NCBI RefSeq assembly: GCF_000224145.3
Contig: NC_020166.2
Location: 1,747,211-1,811,210, forward strand
Reading direction: 5' to 3'
Source: Ciona intestinalis
Lineage: Eukaryota; Chordata; Ascidiacea; Phlebobranchia; Cionidae
Length of the DNA: 64,000 nt
Under the pieces are notes generated by a model. That model searched no databases, was not told where the DNA came from, and saw only the letters and a program-made list of their open reading frames with translations. Below are positions 53,501 to 63,506 of this stretch, one piece after another. Each line of letters begins with the position of its first letter. Position 1 is the first letter of the stretch. The position numbers were made by a program, and so were the translations under genes.

Positions 53501-56500
53501 GTGATGCACACATCAGGCCTTGGTTGTAGGTCTATTATCCCATTATATCCTTCTTAATGTTAATCTATAATATCTACCTCATATACAAGACTTAAAAAAT
53601 CAAAAAAATGTTCTGCTATTACATTTACATACTATTTCTATATTTTGTATTAATGGTGTCTAAAATAAGTGAAACCAAGATGTATTTATTGCTGTATTAC
53701 TAATACCTCCCAATATAACATTCATATACAAGTATTACTAATACAATTCTTTCTATTGTACAGACTTGGATCATCTGAAGTCTCCCAGGTTCAATGTGTT
53801 ATCGATGGCGTTGAGACCTTGATACAAATGGAGAAAAGATTGGAACAAAAGAAATCGATTGACGATCTTATTCCCAAGGAAACAAAGTCAAACAAAACAA
53901 CAACAGTCGCAGTAAGATTTCTTTTTTTTTTCCGGTCATTTTATTATTTAATCCCGAAAAAGTAATCACCTGCAAAGTAACATACATTGTAACTTGTAAG
54001 CTGGTGTATGAACAACTGTGTTATAACGACTGTTGTTTTTCTAGCAACCCGAGGATATAACAAGTTACATCCATAGTGACATTTTACTTCAACTGTTTTG
54101 GTACCTGACTTAAAAAATGTGTTTCTGCTATAACACATAATACCAGTATGACATGTTTGTCGGGACAATTTCCCCAAGCATACAAGATATTTGCTTTAAC
54201 AAGTCTTTAATGAACCAGTGCATTTAAATAGGATTGTGTGGAAAAATTGTATGTAGTTTTACGTGATGCAATATCATATGAAATTAAATGAATAGAAATC
54301 CCTTATCCCCTCATGATACCTTCATATTCCCAGACTCCCGTGAAGCTTTCATTCGACAACTTTCCTGATTTATCTTCTCATAACAACTGGATGGCTAAGT
54401 GTCTTACTAAGGAGATATACGCAAAACTGTGTGACAAAAAGACAAGTTTTGGTAAACATCCACCTCTTTACATTTTGTCTAGAACCGCATCGTAACCGAA
54501 ACTTTGCTTAATGGTCACTCCTTTTTATCCAATAAGTTTTGAAAAACTCATAAACTTTTTTTATAGACTTATTATACTCCAAATATACATAGACAATGTT
54601 ACCATTCCATTCCCCATCTCACATAGGTTGCACCCTGGATAGCTGTATACAGACAGGAGTTGACAATCCTGGCCATCCATTCATATTCACAGTAGGATTA
54701 ACAGCAGGAGATGAGGAATGCTATTCTGTGTTCAAAGACTTGTTCGAACCAGTTATATCCGGTTAGTTTTAATTGGACTTTTAGAATCGGTGGTTTAAGA
54801 GATACTGTGTTTGAGGTTTAATGCCACTATTGTGGGCAAATGTAACCTTGGGCAAGACACTCCAATTCAGTGGTCACTGACGGGTTGTTTAAGTTGTCAG
54901 CAACAATTCCATATGTGGTAGCTTGTTAGTGAGCACAAGGTGTCTGAAACAGAACATCTGTATAATGCCTATCGTTGCCCGCCATGTGAGGACATTTAAT
55001 CCACATTCGTTCAATACATCCTTCAGGTCGCCACAATGGTTATCTGCCTGATGCTAAACACTGCACTGATCTCGACGCCACTAAACTAAGAGGAGGTAAC
55101 TTTGATGAGAATTTTGTTCTCTCCTCCCGAGTACGAACCGGACGCAGCATCCGTGGATTGGCCCTCCCTCCTTGGTGTACAAGGGCTGAGAGGAGAAAGG
55201 TAGAGAAGTTGTCCGTGGAAGCTTTGTCCAAGTAAGTGTGGGTATATAGTGTGTGGTGTGGCAAGGATTGTCATTTTGTAGTTGATCACTTCTGATGTGA
55301 GATGATTGTGAGCGTATGTGTCCTTAAGCTTATGTTGTGAGGGTCTGTGTCCTTACCTTATGGCAATTGCTGTCACTAATGGGTGGTTTAAATTGTCAGC
55401 CATACAAAAAAACAATCACTCCCAAAGTAACAAACATAGTAACTCGTAACCTGGCAGGAAGTGTATGGATTAGTTTTGTTATGAATTAGTAGGTGGTCCA
55501 ACGTTTGACATAAATCTCAGGTCTCATGGCGAACCTGTTGTTGGCCCTTACTCATATGATATACATAAAATATGGGTGTCAGCAACTGCTAATACATTGT
55601 GTTTAATATCTCAGGTTGGCAAATGAACTGAAGGGAAAATATTATCCATTGAATAAGATGACGGAAGCTGAACAAGACCAACTTATTGATGATCATTTCT
55701 TGTTTGATAAACCTGTTTCTCCTCTACTTACAAGTGCAGGTATTCATTTTGTCACCTATGTGACAGTGTCAGTTGCGTCAGTGGTTCATATCTCTGTCTC
55801 TCACTGGTTACTAACGGGCTGTCTAAATTATCAACCATACACTGTCGCTTTTTATTTCAAACTCTTTTTCACACATTTTACCCATAGCGTGTTTTAACTA
55901 CTGTTTTTTTAGTTCCTTTTCTTCAGGTTTTAAATAACATGATCTTCGCTATCGTTAAATAAAAAGTATGTGTTATATATTATGTAACACCCCCATATTA
56001 TATATATATTAACATAGGCCCATATTAACATAGGCATGGCACGAGATTGGCCGGACGGTCGAGGTATTTGGCACAACGATGCAAAGAACTTCCTTGTGTG
56101 GGTGAATGAGGAAGATCATTTACGACTTATCTCAATGGAGAAGGGTGGGAACATGAAGGCTGTGTTTGAAAGGTGGGGATCATGGTCATTCAATGAATGT
56201 AACTTACTTTATCCTTGCGTGGCTGGAAGACGACAGTGGTTATAACATGGATGTTCTGTATCATACACCTCCTGTCTGCTTACTAGTTACCTCAAATTTA
56301 ACTTTTTGGGTATTGTTTTTTTAGTTTTTTTTATAATGTAGCATATATACAACAAGCATATGTAAAACTGACTTAAATTACAAGGTTTTAGTGCTAGTGC
56401 TTCTTAAGTTTAGATGTATAATTAAACATAACCTATTAATTTTCGCATGGCCATGGGGGGCAAGGTCGCCATTAAAACAAGAGTGTTCTGATTCACACAC

Positions 56501-57746
56501 CTTGTGCCTGATCACGAGTTATCACATATGAAACTTTGCTAAAAATCATGTAGTGAATTTTTTTTAAGCTGGCAAGATTTTTCTTTAATTAACCAATGTA
56601 TATCCACTTACATGGTATGTTATATCAGGTTTTGCAAAGGAGTGCAGGAAGTTGAAGCTTCACTTAAACAGCGCGGTTGTGAGTACATGTGGAATGAACA
56701 CCTTGGGTATATTCTAACATGTCCATCAAACCTGGGTACTGGCTTAAGGGGTGGCGTGCATGTAAAGTTGCCGTTACTCTGCAAAGATAAAAGGTATTTA
56801 CTGATAATGTGTATAATGCTATGAAGGTGCTGTGTTTGACAACTGTCGGGTGTCACTTAATATTTTGTGGAATAACATCTAATTTATTATTGTATGAAAA
56901 ATAGTGTGATGCTGTGACACACTTGGTTAGCGCGTCTGCCTTTAACCCAAAGGTTATGTGTTTAAGGCTTGTCGCTGCTACCATTGTGGGCGTATATGTC
57001 CTTAGGTAAAACACTTAATGTCAATTGCTCCAACCCAGTGGTCAGTAATGGGTTGTCTAAACTTTTAACCAAATATATTTAAAACAAATATATTATATAT
57101 AAAACTTTTGATTCTTGATAAACACATTTCTTGTAACTTTAGATTCAACTCCATCCTTGAGAGTTTGAGATTACAAAAGCGAGGCACAGGGGGTGTGGAT
57201 ACCGCTTCATCAGATGGGACATTTGATATTTCAAACCTGGACAGGTAGTTGCTTATATGATAGTGATGTTATTATATCTGCGGTAAGGGACCAAATCTGG
57301 CCTAAATTCCAAGTCCTCAAGGACCTAACCCATATAGAATAGAATGGTTATTAGATACATTGAATGAGTCGTTGTAACACCAGTATTTTGTTTCATACAA
57401 TTTGCTATCTATTTGTAGAACCCATTGGGAACAACTAGGTTTTAGCAGTTTAGCAATTGCAGTTAAGTGTCTTGCTCAATAACACATACAGCCACACTGG
57501 TGGCAGTTGACCCTCTTGAAAAAAACACAAAACTACAGATCGTCTATACTGTCAGCCAAATAATAAAACAAAAAGTCCAAAGACGTTTAAAATTAAAAAA
57601 AATCACCCTCTTCATATTCTAGACTTGGATCTTCTGAGTTGGACCAGGTACAATGTGTAGTAGATGGTGTTGAGTTGCTTGTACAGATGGAGAAGAAACT
57701 CATGGCAGAGGAAAGCATTGATAGCCTTATCCCTCCGACTAAATAA
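44536..57746 (+). CDS. Three-domain (flagellar-type) creatine kinase, at least 24 exons
   Basis: Reversibly transfers phosphate between ATP and creatine. Exons: 44536-44560, 45782-45948, 46110-46232, 46537-46694, 46953-47146, 47524-47764, 48184-48397, 48740-48916, 49577-49694, 50196-50299, 50677-50786, 51051-51193, 51449-51572, 52215-52317, 53080-53221, 53764-53911, 54334-54451, 54627-54761, 55027-55231, 55615-55739, 56034-56172, 56629-56793, 57143-57244, 57623-57746. From 45782 on, all phases join and give 1125 residues plus stop. Each domain has SSRVRTGRS, the catalytic Cys in [15 protein letters not shown], the NEED acid cluster and RGTGGVDTA, so all three look active. Exon 1 starts MGCVTSKAG, a myristoylation-type start (Gly2, Ser6) with Cys3, as in sea urchin flagellar creatine kinase, which also has three domains. 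Exon 1 ends in phase 1 but 45782 needs phase 2, so at least one small exon between them is missing from this model. Confidence 0.93.
44561..45781 (+). other. Intron region hiding a missing creatine kinase exon
   Basis: A strong acceptor (CAATTGCAG, ending 44658) is followed in the right phase by codons for [13 protein letters not shown], in keeping with the Gly/Lys-rich lead of exon 2. The frame then runs through A9 and G11 homopolymers (44678-44697) into TAA. A miscounted homopolymer would change this, so the exon may be real but unreadable here. A MITE occupies 45567-45758, just before exon 2. Confidence 0.4.
45567..45758 (-). mobile_element. MITE type I, reversed core, next to a splice acceptor
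   Basis: TAGTAGAGTGGGGGAAGATGG on the left, reversed core (CATTTGTTTACTACCAAATGG), ATGTCCTATCTTAGCCCACCCC on the right. It ends about 23 bases before the acceptor of creatine kinase exon 2. Confidence 0.8.
45782..48397 (+). CDS. Creatine kinase domain 1 (exons 2-7)
   Basis: Starts with a Gly/Lys-rich lead ([13 protein letters not shown]), then [89 protein letters not shown] and [18 protein letters not shown]. The catalytic Cys and substrate arginines are present. It has [11 protein letters not shown] where the other domains have PPWCTR. Six coding exons. Confidence 0.92.
47212..47492 (+). mobile_element. tRNA-derived SINE, nearly full length
   Basis: The head GGCGCCACAGCTCAGTGGTT resembles a tRNA box A and GTTATGGGTTCAAGGC a box B; then CTACCATTGGGGACGTATG, a TCCAAACTAGTGGT-type middle and a 3' part with TGGTGTTATAACTTT and a terminal CATTCAA. 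In the intron between creatine kinase exons 5 and 6. Confidence 0.8.
48740..53911 (+). CDS. Creatine kinase domain 2 (exons 8-16)
   Basis: Linker [17 protein letters not shown], then [86 protein letters not shown] and [15 protein letters not shown]. Nine coding exons, three more than domain 1. Confidence 0.92.
48932..49262 (+). repeat. Minisatellite, five units of about 70 bp
   Basis: GTGAGCATGAGG starts at 48932, 48999, 49069, 49140 and 49211 (spacing 67, 70, 71, 71). Units 2-4 are nearly identical, with GTATGAATACACTATGTGTG and CACCCATGTTATAACTTGAC. It begins 15 bases after the donor of creatine kinase exon 8. Confidence 0.92.
49899..50130 (+). mobile_element. tRNA-derived SINE
   Basis: GGCACCGTGGCAAAGTGGTT head, GAGTTCAAGGCTCTTC box-B-like stretch, AACCCAGTGGTCACTATTGG middle, CATTCATTCAT at the end. 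Between creatine kinase exons 9 and 10. Confidence 0.8.
52711..53065 (+). mobile_element. tRNA-derived SINE
   Basis: GGCGCTATGGCTCAGTAATC head, GTCCTTGGGCAAGACACAC, AACCCAATGGTCACTAAATG, a 3' part with AAGGTTTATGAACACTCAT and TATTCATTCAGTTACATTCA. It ends just before creatine kinase exon 15. Confidence 0.8.
54334..57746 (+). CDS. Creatine kinase domain 3 and C-terminus (exons 17-24)
   Basis: [89 protein letters not shown], ending IDSLIPPTK and TAA at 57744-57746. Between domains 2 and 3 lies a short Lys/Thr linker ([14 protein letters not shown]). AATAAA motifs overlap the stop (57742) and lie about 80 bases beyond it. Confidence 0.92.
56909..57080 (+). mobile_element. tRNA-derived SINE, 5' part
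   Basis: TGATGCTGTGACACACTTGG head, GCGTCTGCCTTTAACCC, TACCATTGTGGGCGTATATG, AACCCAGTGGTCAGTAATGG. Other fragments of the family lie in creatine kinase introns at about 46300-46500, 48440-48720, 53960-54075, 54810-55025 and 55320-55460, with reverse fragments at about 47840-47960 and 56220-56330. Confidence 0.75.
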
Positions 57747-57770
57747 ACAACTAGCATGTTGTATAACTCC

Positions 57771-58110
57771 ATCCAAAATCACCATAAAAATTCATGACTT
57801 GTGTTTAGTAATAATTTTTTTTTAATAAAATTCTGTTATTACCGAAATTTAACATAAATTTAAAAGCTAATATAAGGTTTTTTTTCCCAATTCACCATAA
57901 AAATCCATGACTTTTGTGTTCGGTATCGCTACAGTTTTTTGTGATTTTTTTTTGTTTGTGATTTTTACCACAAAATTTAAACCTAACTAAATAAATGTAG
58001 AAACATTTTTATCCAAAACTCACTATAAAAAATCCATGACTTTTTTGTTTTTAGTAATACCCTTCACTTTTATTAGAATGTTTTTTTGTATACTTCATCA
58101 AAATTTGGAT
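57771..58110. repeat. Three imperfect ~114-126-bp repeats downstream of creatine kinase
   Basis: CACCATAAAAATTCATGACTT near 57780, CACCATAAAAATCCATGACTT near 57893 and CACTATAAAAAATCCATGAC near 58020, each followed by a T-rich stretch and a TTAGTAAT or equivalent. They begin some 30 bases after the stop codon, so they could be in the 3' UTR. Confidence 0.7.
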
Positions 58111-58404
58111 AATTTATCCCTAAAGTTCCAGCCATATCTACTATTGCTACAATAGATGTTACCTGATACAGCCAAATACGCCAAACTGTGAATACATTGG
58201 TTTCTAAAACCTTTTAAAGTGTTAAAACATTTGCCTAATCGACATTACAGTTTTCTACAGTATTGTTTTAAATTTTTACCCAACATAACCAATTTGTGAT
58301 TTTCGTTCAAATAATTTTGTATTTAGATGTGATTTAGTTTGATTAAACTATAGTTTTAATAATCCTTGTTTCTTGTGATGAGTCTCAATATTGGCATGGT
58401 CACC

Positions 58405-58682
58405 GGCGCTTTGGTACAACGGTTTGCGTACTTGCCTTTAGCTCAGAGGTTACGTGTTCGATGCTTGACGCTGCTACCACAGGGCCTTTTGTTCTGAAAT
58501 GCTTAAGCCCTTCCGTTTATGAGTTGTTCAAATTGTTAGCCGTACATAAAGAAAACAAAAATAATCGCCCAAACAAAAATGTGACAACTCGTGAGCGGAA
58601 ACAAGGTGTATAAAACAGAACACCCGTGTTATAACGACTGCCGTTGCCCCGCCATGCGCGAATATAAAATCCGTTTAACAAT
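58405..58682 (+). mobile_element. tRNA-derived SINE, full length
   Basis: GGCGCTTTGGTACAACGGTT head, ACGTGTTCGATGCTTGACGC (box B), then CGTGAGCGGAAACAAGGTGT, CACCCGTGTTATAACGACTG and CCCCGCCATGCGCG. Confidence 0.8.
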
Positions 58683-58990
58683 AAAACATGAAAAATAACC
58701 ACCGTGAAGTGGTAGCAGTGAGCATACGTCGTCGACCATTTGAACCTAAAGGTCGTGTGTGTGGGTGCGCGCAGTTATTTCAAGCCTCAGACTTCTCCAA
58801 GTTAGCTTTAAATAATTAATGAACTAAAACCACTTTTGGGGGAAGCGTAGTTCGTTGTGGGCGCTCGCTATTGTATTGTGAGTTAAAAAGGTTCATCTTA
58901 CTTGAAACAGTTGACTCTTAGGTTGATATATCAGATCAGGGAAGCTGGACACAGAAGTAAGACGTGAAGGCAGACGTGTGAGTTGTAACA

Positions 58991-59230
58991 TTATGAATCT
59001 TTTATAAAGGGTTTGGTGCGGCAAGTAATTCTCTTAATTACGATAACAGTCACCGCGCTTCGGACGTCGAGAATCTTTTTTTCTGCGCTTTCTGCTGCAA
59101 GCGGTCCAGTCATTTTGCTTGTGTACGACTTACAGCATGGACGTTTTACCTCAGTAAGGACTCGTTTGTGTGGCGCAATAGCGTAGATGTAGCAGTTGCA
59201 GTAAGACGCAGTTAAACTAGATAACTGATA
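58991..59230 (-). CDS. Possible terminal exon, unidentified
   Basis: An open minus-strand frame of about 75 codons, from acceptor-like ATCTAG or TATCAG near 59215-59230 to TAA at 58991. It has a Cys-rich part (ASYCNCYIYA, RPCCKSY) and a Lys/Arg-rich end. It could be the tail of a membrane receptor (a Cys pair follows a hydrophobic stretch) or chance. Upstream sequence is a MITE and no partner exon was seen. Confidence 0.2.
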   Translation of the reverse strand, partial: YQLSSLTASYCNCYIYAIAPHKRVLTEVKRPCCKSYTSKMTGPLAAESAEKKILDVRSAVTVIVIKRITCRTKPFIKDS

Positions 59231-59234
59231 ACTA

Positions 59235-59427
59235 TAGTAGGTTGGGGGAAGACAGGATACCTTTAGCAGATAATCTTCAAACATCCTGATCGTGTTTTAA
59301 ACAATAACAACGGTCTATGGGAGTCGTGAAGATACGGTTATATAATTCTTTAAATTTTATTTGTTTACTACCAAATGGGATGAGAATATAAAATGAAATG
59401 GTGTCCCATCTTTCCCCACCCTACTAT
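59235..59427 (-). mobile_element. MITE type I, reversed core
   Basis: TAGTAGGTTGGGGGAAGACAGG to GGTGTCCCATCTTTCCCCACC; core reversed (TTGTTTACTACCAAATGGGA). Confidence 0.85.
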
Positions 59428-59560
59428 TAGTTAACTGTTCCAGCAAGGGGTTTTATATGTCAGGCGTTACACCTATGGAGTATTTGTCTTGCAGATTTAG
59501 CTTACAGACGTTCTCAAAGAGCTTTTTATGACTTATACATACCGATATTATGGCACTGTG

Positions 59561-59750
59561 GGATAAGACAAATCCCGTTAGCACGTATTTTCCTACATTT
59601 CCTAATTATGTTGTTAACACTTAACAACCATGTGTTAGAGTCGCGTGGCTGCGGTTTTATATTTGTGTATATATATTACTTGTTTACTACCAAATGGAAC
59701 GGTAAAATAGAATGAACACCTTCTGGGCCGTTTTACTTCAACCTTCTATA
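59561..59750 (-). mobile_element. MITE type II
   Basis: GCACTGTGGGATAAGACAAATC at the left, reversed core (CTTGTTTACTACCAAATGGA), degraded right end. Confidence 0.65.
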
Positions 59751-59936
59751 GATTCACTATATACTACGCTGTAATATATTATATAGATTGTTAGGCTACA
59801 ATGCACTAATGCTTTCAGCAGTTTAATCCTTGTAAACATGGACAGTAGGGCAGCGGTAATGATTGTAACAGGGTTGAATCATTGCGTTATACGTTATCAT
59901 GGCGGCTTATAGCTTACAGAGTATTTGTGAATATAT

Positions 59937-60232
59937 AGTAGGGATAAGGAATATGGGATGCCATTGTATTCTGTTTTCTCGTCCCAATTGAAAGTAAACA
60001 AAAACATTCAAAGAATTATAACACCGTGTCCCCACGATTCCCTATGACCGTTAGCCATAACACGAGTACATATACCCTATGACCGTTAGCCATAACACGA
60101 GTACAGTTAAGAACGGTCTATGGGAGTTGTAAGGATATGGTTGTATAATTCCTAGAATGTTCTTTGTTTAACACCAAATGGGACAAAAATAGAATGAAAA
60201 AGGTGTCCCAACTTCCCCCACCCTACTATATA
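59937..60232. mobile_element. Head-to-head foldback of two MITE halves
   Basis: The left half is in plus orientation (TAGTAGGGATAAGGAATATGG, then GTCCCAATTGAAAGTAAAC). The right half is the same core in minus orientation (TTCTTTGTTTAACACCAAATG) ending GGTGTCCCAACTTCCCCCACC. At the centre a 31-base stretch (CCCTATGACCGTTAGCCATAA...) is repeated, at 60041-60071 and 60076-60106. Confidence 0.75.
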
Positions 60233-61344
60233 CGTTGCAACTTAATGCAGATGTACAGATTTGCGTATTTCGTACGTTCGTATGATAAATAAATCTATTT
60301 TAGGTTGGGATAACAACCGAAACTTAACTCGCTAAAAAATGTATGTGATTTAGCTCCTAAAGTTATCCCATAACCCCACAGTAATATATGAATATGAGCT
60401 ACATTATTTAGTATATATGGATAAGAGCTAGATATACAGCGTTGGTGTATAGATACTTGAGTATAGATATTATCGCATACAGAGAGTGAGCGTACACCTA
60501 ATTTCGGGCCCCGACCTTCGACGTTCGTTTAAGATTCCATTTAACAAATCGAAATTACAAGATGTACATATAATGGTTCTTAACATCAAACAGTAACATT
60601 CAATTTTAAGTGGAAGCGTTGTCGATTAAGAGGCATATGTTGTTCTCTAGTCTGAATTAAAATTTAGGGGATTAATTTCCTAATGTCCAGCTCCAATGGG
60701 ACGAGTCGTACTGATTTATTGATCCGCAGCAACCGTTATTTGTGCTTGTGTGTTTGCATACATGCAACTTACTATGAGAACTTTGTGTTTTAGTTTACTA
60801 ACTGCCCTTATAGCATTATGTGCTCCGCATATACGATCCATCTATTATAGGTTTGAGAATTTAGTTTTGTTGGTTTAAAACTTAGATAGATGTTTTGATA
60901 TCATATATGTAAAGGTCAAAATTAACAGTTTTCAAGTTAGAAAAAATCTCGTATGGGCAAGAAAATGTATATTCCTACAAATTTAGGCAGTTACGTGATG
61001 TAGATTTTACGTCGAAATTATACAACTTGCACACGTTGTTGTTTATGTGTATAATTTATGCATCAAGTGTCTTAATTTTGTGCGGAACAGTATTCAAATA
61101 AGCAACACAATGTATTTTGCTCTATCTGTGTTTGCTAATTACATTTCATCAGTTCTGACTTGTATTGTAAAATTTGTACAATGTGGGTGTCTTTTTGTAT
61201 AATGTGGGTAATCTGTATGTATAAAGTACCTAACTGTCAAGAAAAGGCACATCGATTAGAACAGCAGGAGAATATATACCTTTATAATCGCCTTTACAGT
61301 TTAATAGCTATGTATGAAAGTTTATACAGTTACCTATATAGATA

Positions 61345-61540
61345 TAGTAGGGTGGGGGAAGATGGGACACCTTTTCGTTTAGTTTTCTCTTTTCATTTGG
61401 TAGTAAACAAAGAACATTCAATGAATTATAAAACCGTATCTTCACGACTTCCACAGACCGTTGATAATTGTTTAAAACACGATCAGGCTATTTGGATATT
61501 AGGTGTTAAGGGTGTCCCATCTTCCCCCACTCTACTATAT
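61345..61540 (+). mobile_element. MITE type I, complete
   Basis: TAGTAGGGTGGGGGAAGATGG to GGTGTCCCATCTTCCCCCACT, full core, TATA flanks; closest to the family consensus in this window. The long open frame through it is part of the repeat. Confidence 0.9.
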
Positions 61541-61554
61541 TTTTTTTCAGTACT

Positions 61555-61746
61555 ATAGTAGGTTGGAGGAAGATGGGACAACTATTTATAATTTCTCGTT
61601 CCATTTGATAGTAAACAAAGAACATTTAAATAAATACAGAACCGTATCCTTCCACAGACCGCTGTTAATTGTTTAAAACCAACTAGGATATTTGTCTATT
61701 AAAGTGCTAAACGTGTCCCCTCTTCCCCCATAGTAGCCTACTATAA
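61555..61746 (+). mobile_element. MITE type I, 15 bases after the previous one
   Basis: TAGTAGGTTGGAGGAAGATGG to CGTGTCCCCTCTTCCCCCATAG. Same orientation as its neighbour. Confidence 0.85.
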
Positions 61747-62096
61747 ATCTTTATTATGTAGGTTTGTTTATATCTCGGTTAATTTAACTGTTCATAGATT
61801 TAAAGTATTTTCGTATTTTTTTGCTTATACTGCCCCAAGGAAGTTAAGTTGTAGTATCAGTGGGATTATAAAGCTTAAGAAATACTAGATTTTAATATCA
61901 ACATGTCAGTATGTTCTGTTTTTAATACTATAGACGTATTGATAACACTTCGTTTTTGTATAGTGTTGTTTTATCGTTTATTAAACACTAAAAAGGAATA
62001 AAATTTAGGTAAAACAATTTAGCTTTATAGGAACTAAAAAAATAAAATGCAAAGAAGTTATTGTGGTTAATCACGCTAATTTTACGTTTTTCTAAT

Positions 62097-62280
62097 ATAG
62101 TACTGTGGGGGAAGATGGGACACCTTTAGCATATAATATCCAAATATCCTGATCGTGTATTATTCAATTAACAACGGTCTATACAGAAGTCGCGAGGATG
62201 CGGTTTTATAATCCTTTATATGTTGTTTCTTTACTACCAAATTGAACGAGAAAATAATGTTATAAGGCGCCCTACTATAG
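62097..62280 (-). mobile_element. MITE, mixed ends, reversed core
   Basis: TAGTACTGTGGGGGAAGATGG at the left (type II start with a type I body), reversed core, GGCGCCCTACTATAG at the right. Confidence 0.75.
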
Positions 62281-62563
62281 ATGAGCAATTTGAAGCATTG
62301 CATTTCAATCTCTCCGATAACAATTCATTTAAGGAGAAATACAGACGTATTGAGTGTATTCGTGTTTTCTTATCGTCCATTTTCAAACCCCTGGAGACTG
62401 ATATTGCAATACACAAGGCCACTATAGTATTGAACAATCTGTTTCAATTCCTTGGACACACTTAGAATGGCCCGTAGTTTTGTCGTTGTAAAGTAGTGTG
62501 TATTTAAAATGGACTTTCATATTGTTTGCAATACACATTTGCGTTGGCAGTTATAATTGTAAT

Positions 62564-62762
62564 ATAGTACTGTGGGGAAAGAATGGACACCTTTAGAACA
62601 TAATATCTGAATATCGTGATGGTGTTTTAAACAATTAACAGTGGTCTTTGTATGTATATGTGAGTCGTGAGGATACAGTTTTACAATTCTTTAAACGTTT
62701 TTTTTGTTTACTACCAAATTGGACGAGAAAATAGAATGATGTTCCATCCCCCATTCTATATT
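62564..62762 (-). mobile_element. MITE, reversed core
   Basis: TAGTACTGTGGGGAAAGAATGG at the left, TTGTTTACTACCAAATTGG in the core, GTTCCATCCCCCATTCTATA at the right. Confidence 0.75.
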
Positions 62763-63320
62763 ATTTTTTATTATTAAATAAAATTAGAATTTTAGTATAA
62801 ACTTAAAACAACTATATATCACATTATTCAGTTAAAACGCGCCCGACTATACATTTTGAGATTTAGTGAGATCTTTCAGTTTCTTTTATATTATTATTTA
62901 GTTTCAATTATAGTTGTTTTTTCTTAGCATCCTGTAAAGGCGATTGTATTTATATAAAGATTAGTAAAACACTATACAAAAAAGAAAAAAATAACATTTG
63001 TTAAAAAACGCTATCTTTAAAATATAATTACACATTAAAAGCTTGACAAGTACAGGTACTGTAAATTTGATCATTTATTGCTAGATGGCAAAAACACGCT
63101 ATATAAAAAAGTTTAAAAGTTAGTCAATAAATCGTTCTCATTAGAATATATACAATATAAGTTAAAGAGTGTGGCGGGTATATGAACATGATTGAAATAA
63201 ATCTAAGACTGAACGTCAAAACGTCGGAACAGGCAAAATAAATTTGTCAGAGCAGATTTATATGATTTATATGGTAGTTTAGGGTAACGACGTATGCAGC
63301 TTATATTGTAAGTTTATATG

Positions 63321-63506
63321 CATTACGGTGGGGGAAGATGGGACATTCTTTCATACTATTTTCTCGTCCCATTTGGTAGTAAACAAAATCTATGCAAAGA
63401 ATTATAAAACCGTATCCATACGACTCCCATAGACCGTTGTTGATTGTTTAAAACAAGACCAGGATATTTGAATATTATGTGCTAAAGGCGTCCCACCCTA
63501 CCATAG
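63321..63506 (+). mobile_element. MITE type I
   Basis: ATTACGGTGGGGGAAGATGGG to AAGGCGTCCCACCCTACCATAG; complete core. A 40-base remnant of another copy lies at about 63858-63898. Confidence 0.8.

Noticed and set aside
61160..61558. 132-codon plus-strand frame
   Set aside because: Its second half is a MITE and its first half has no recognisable features or splice sites.
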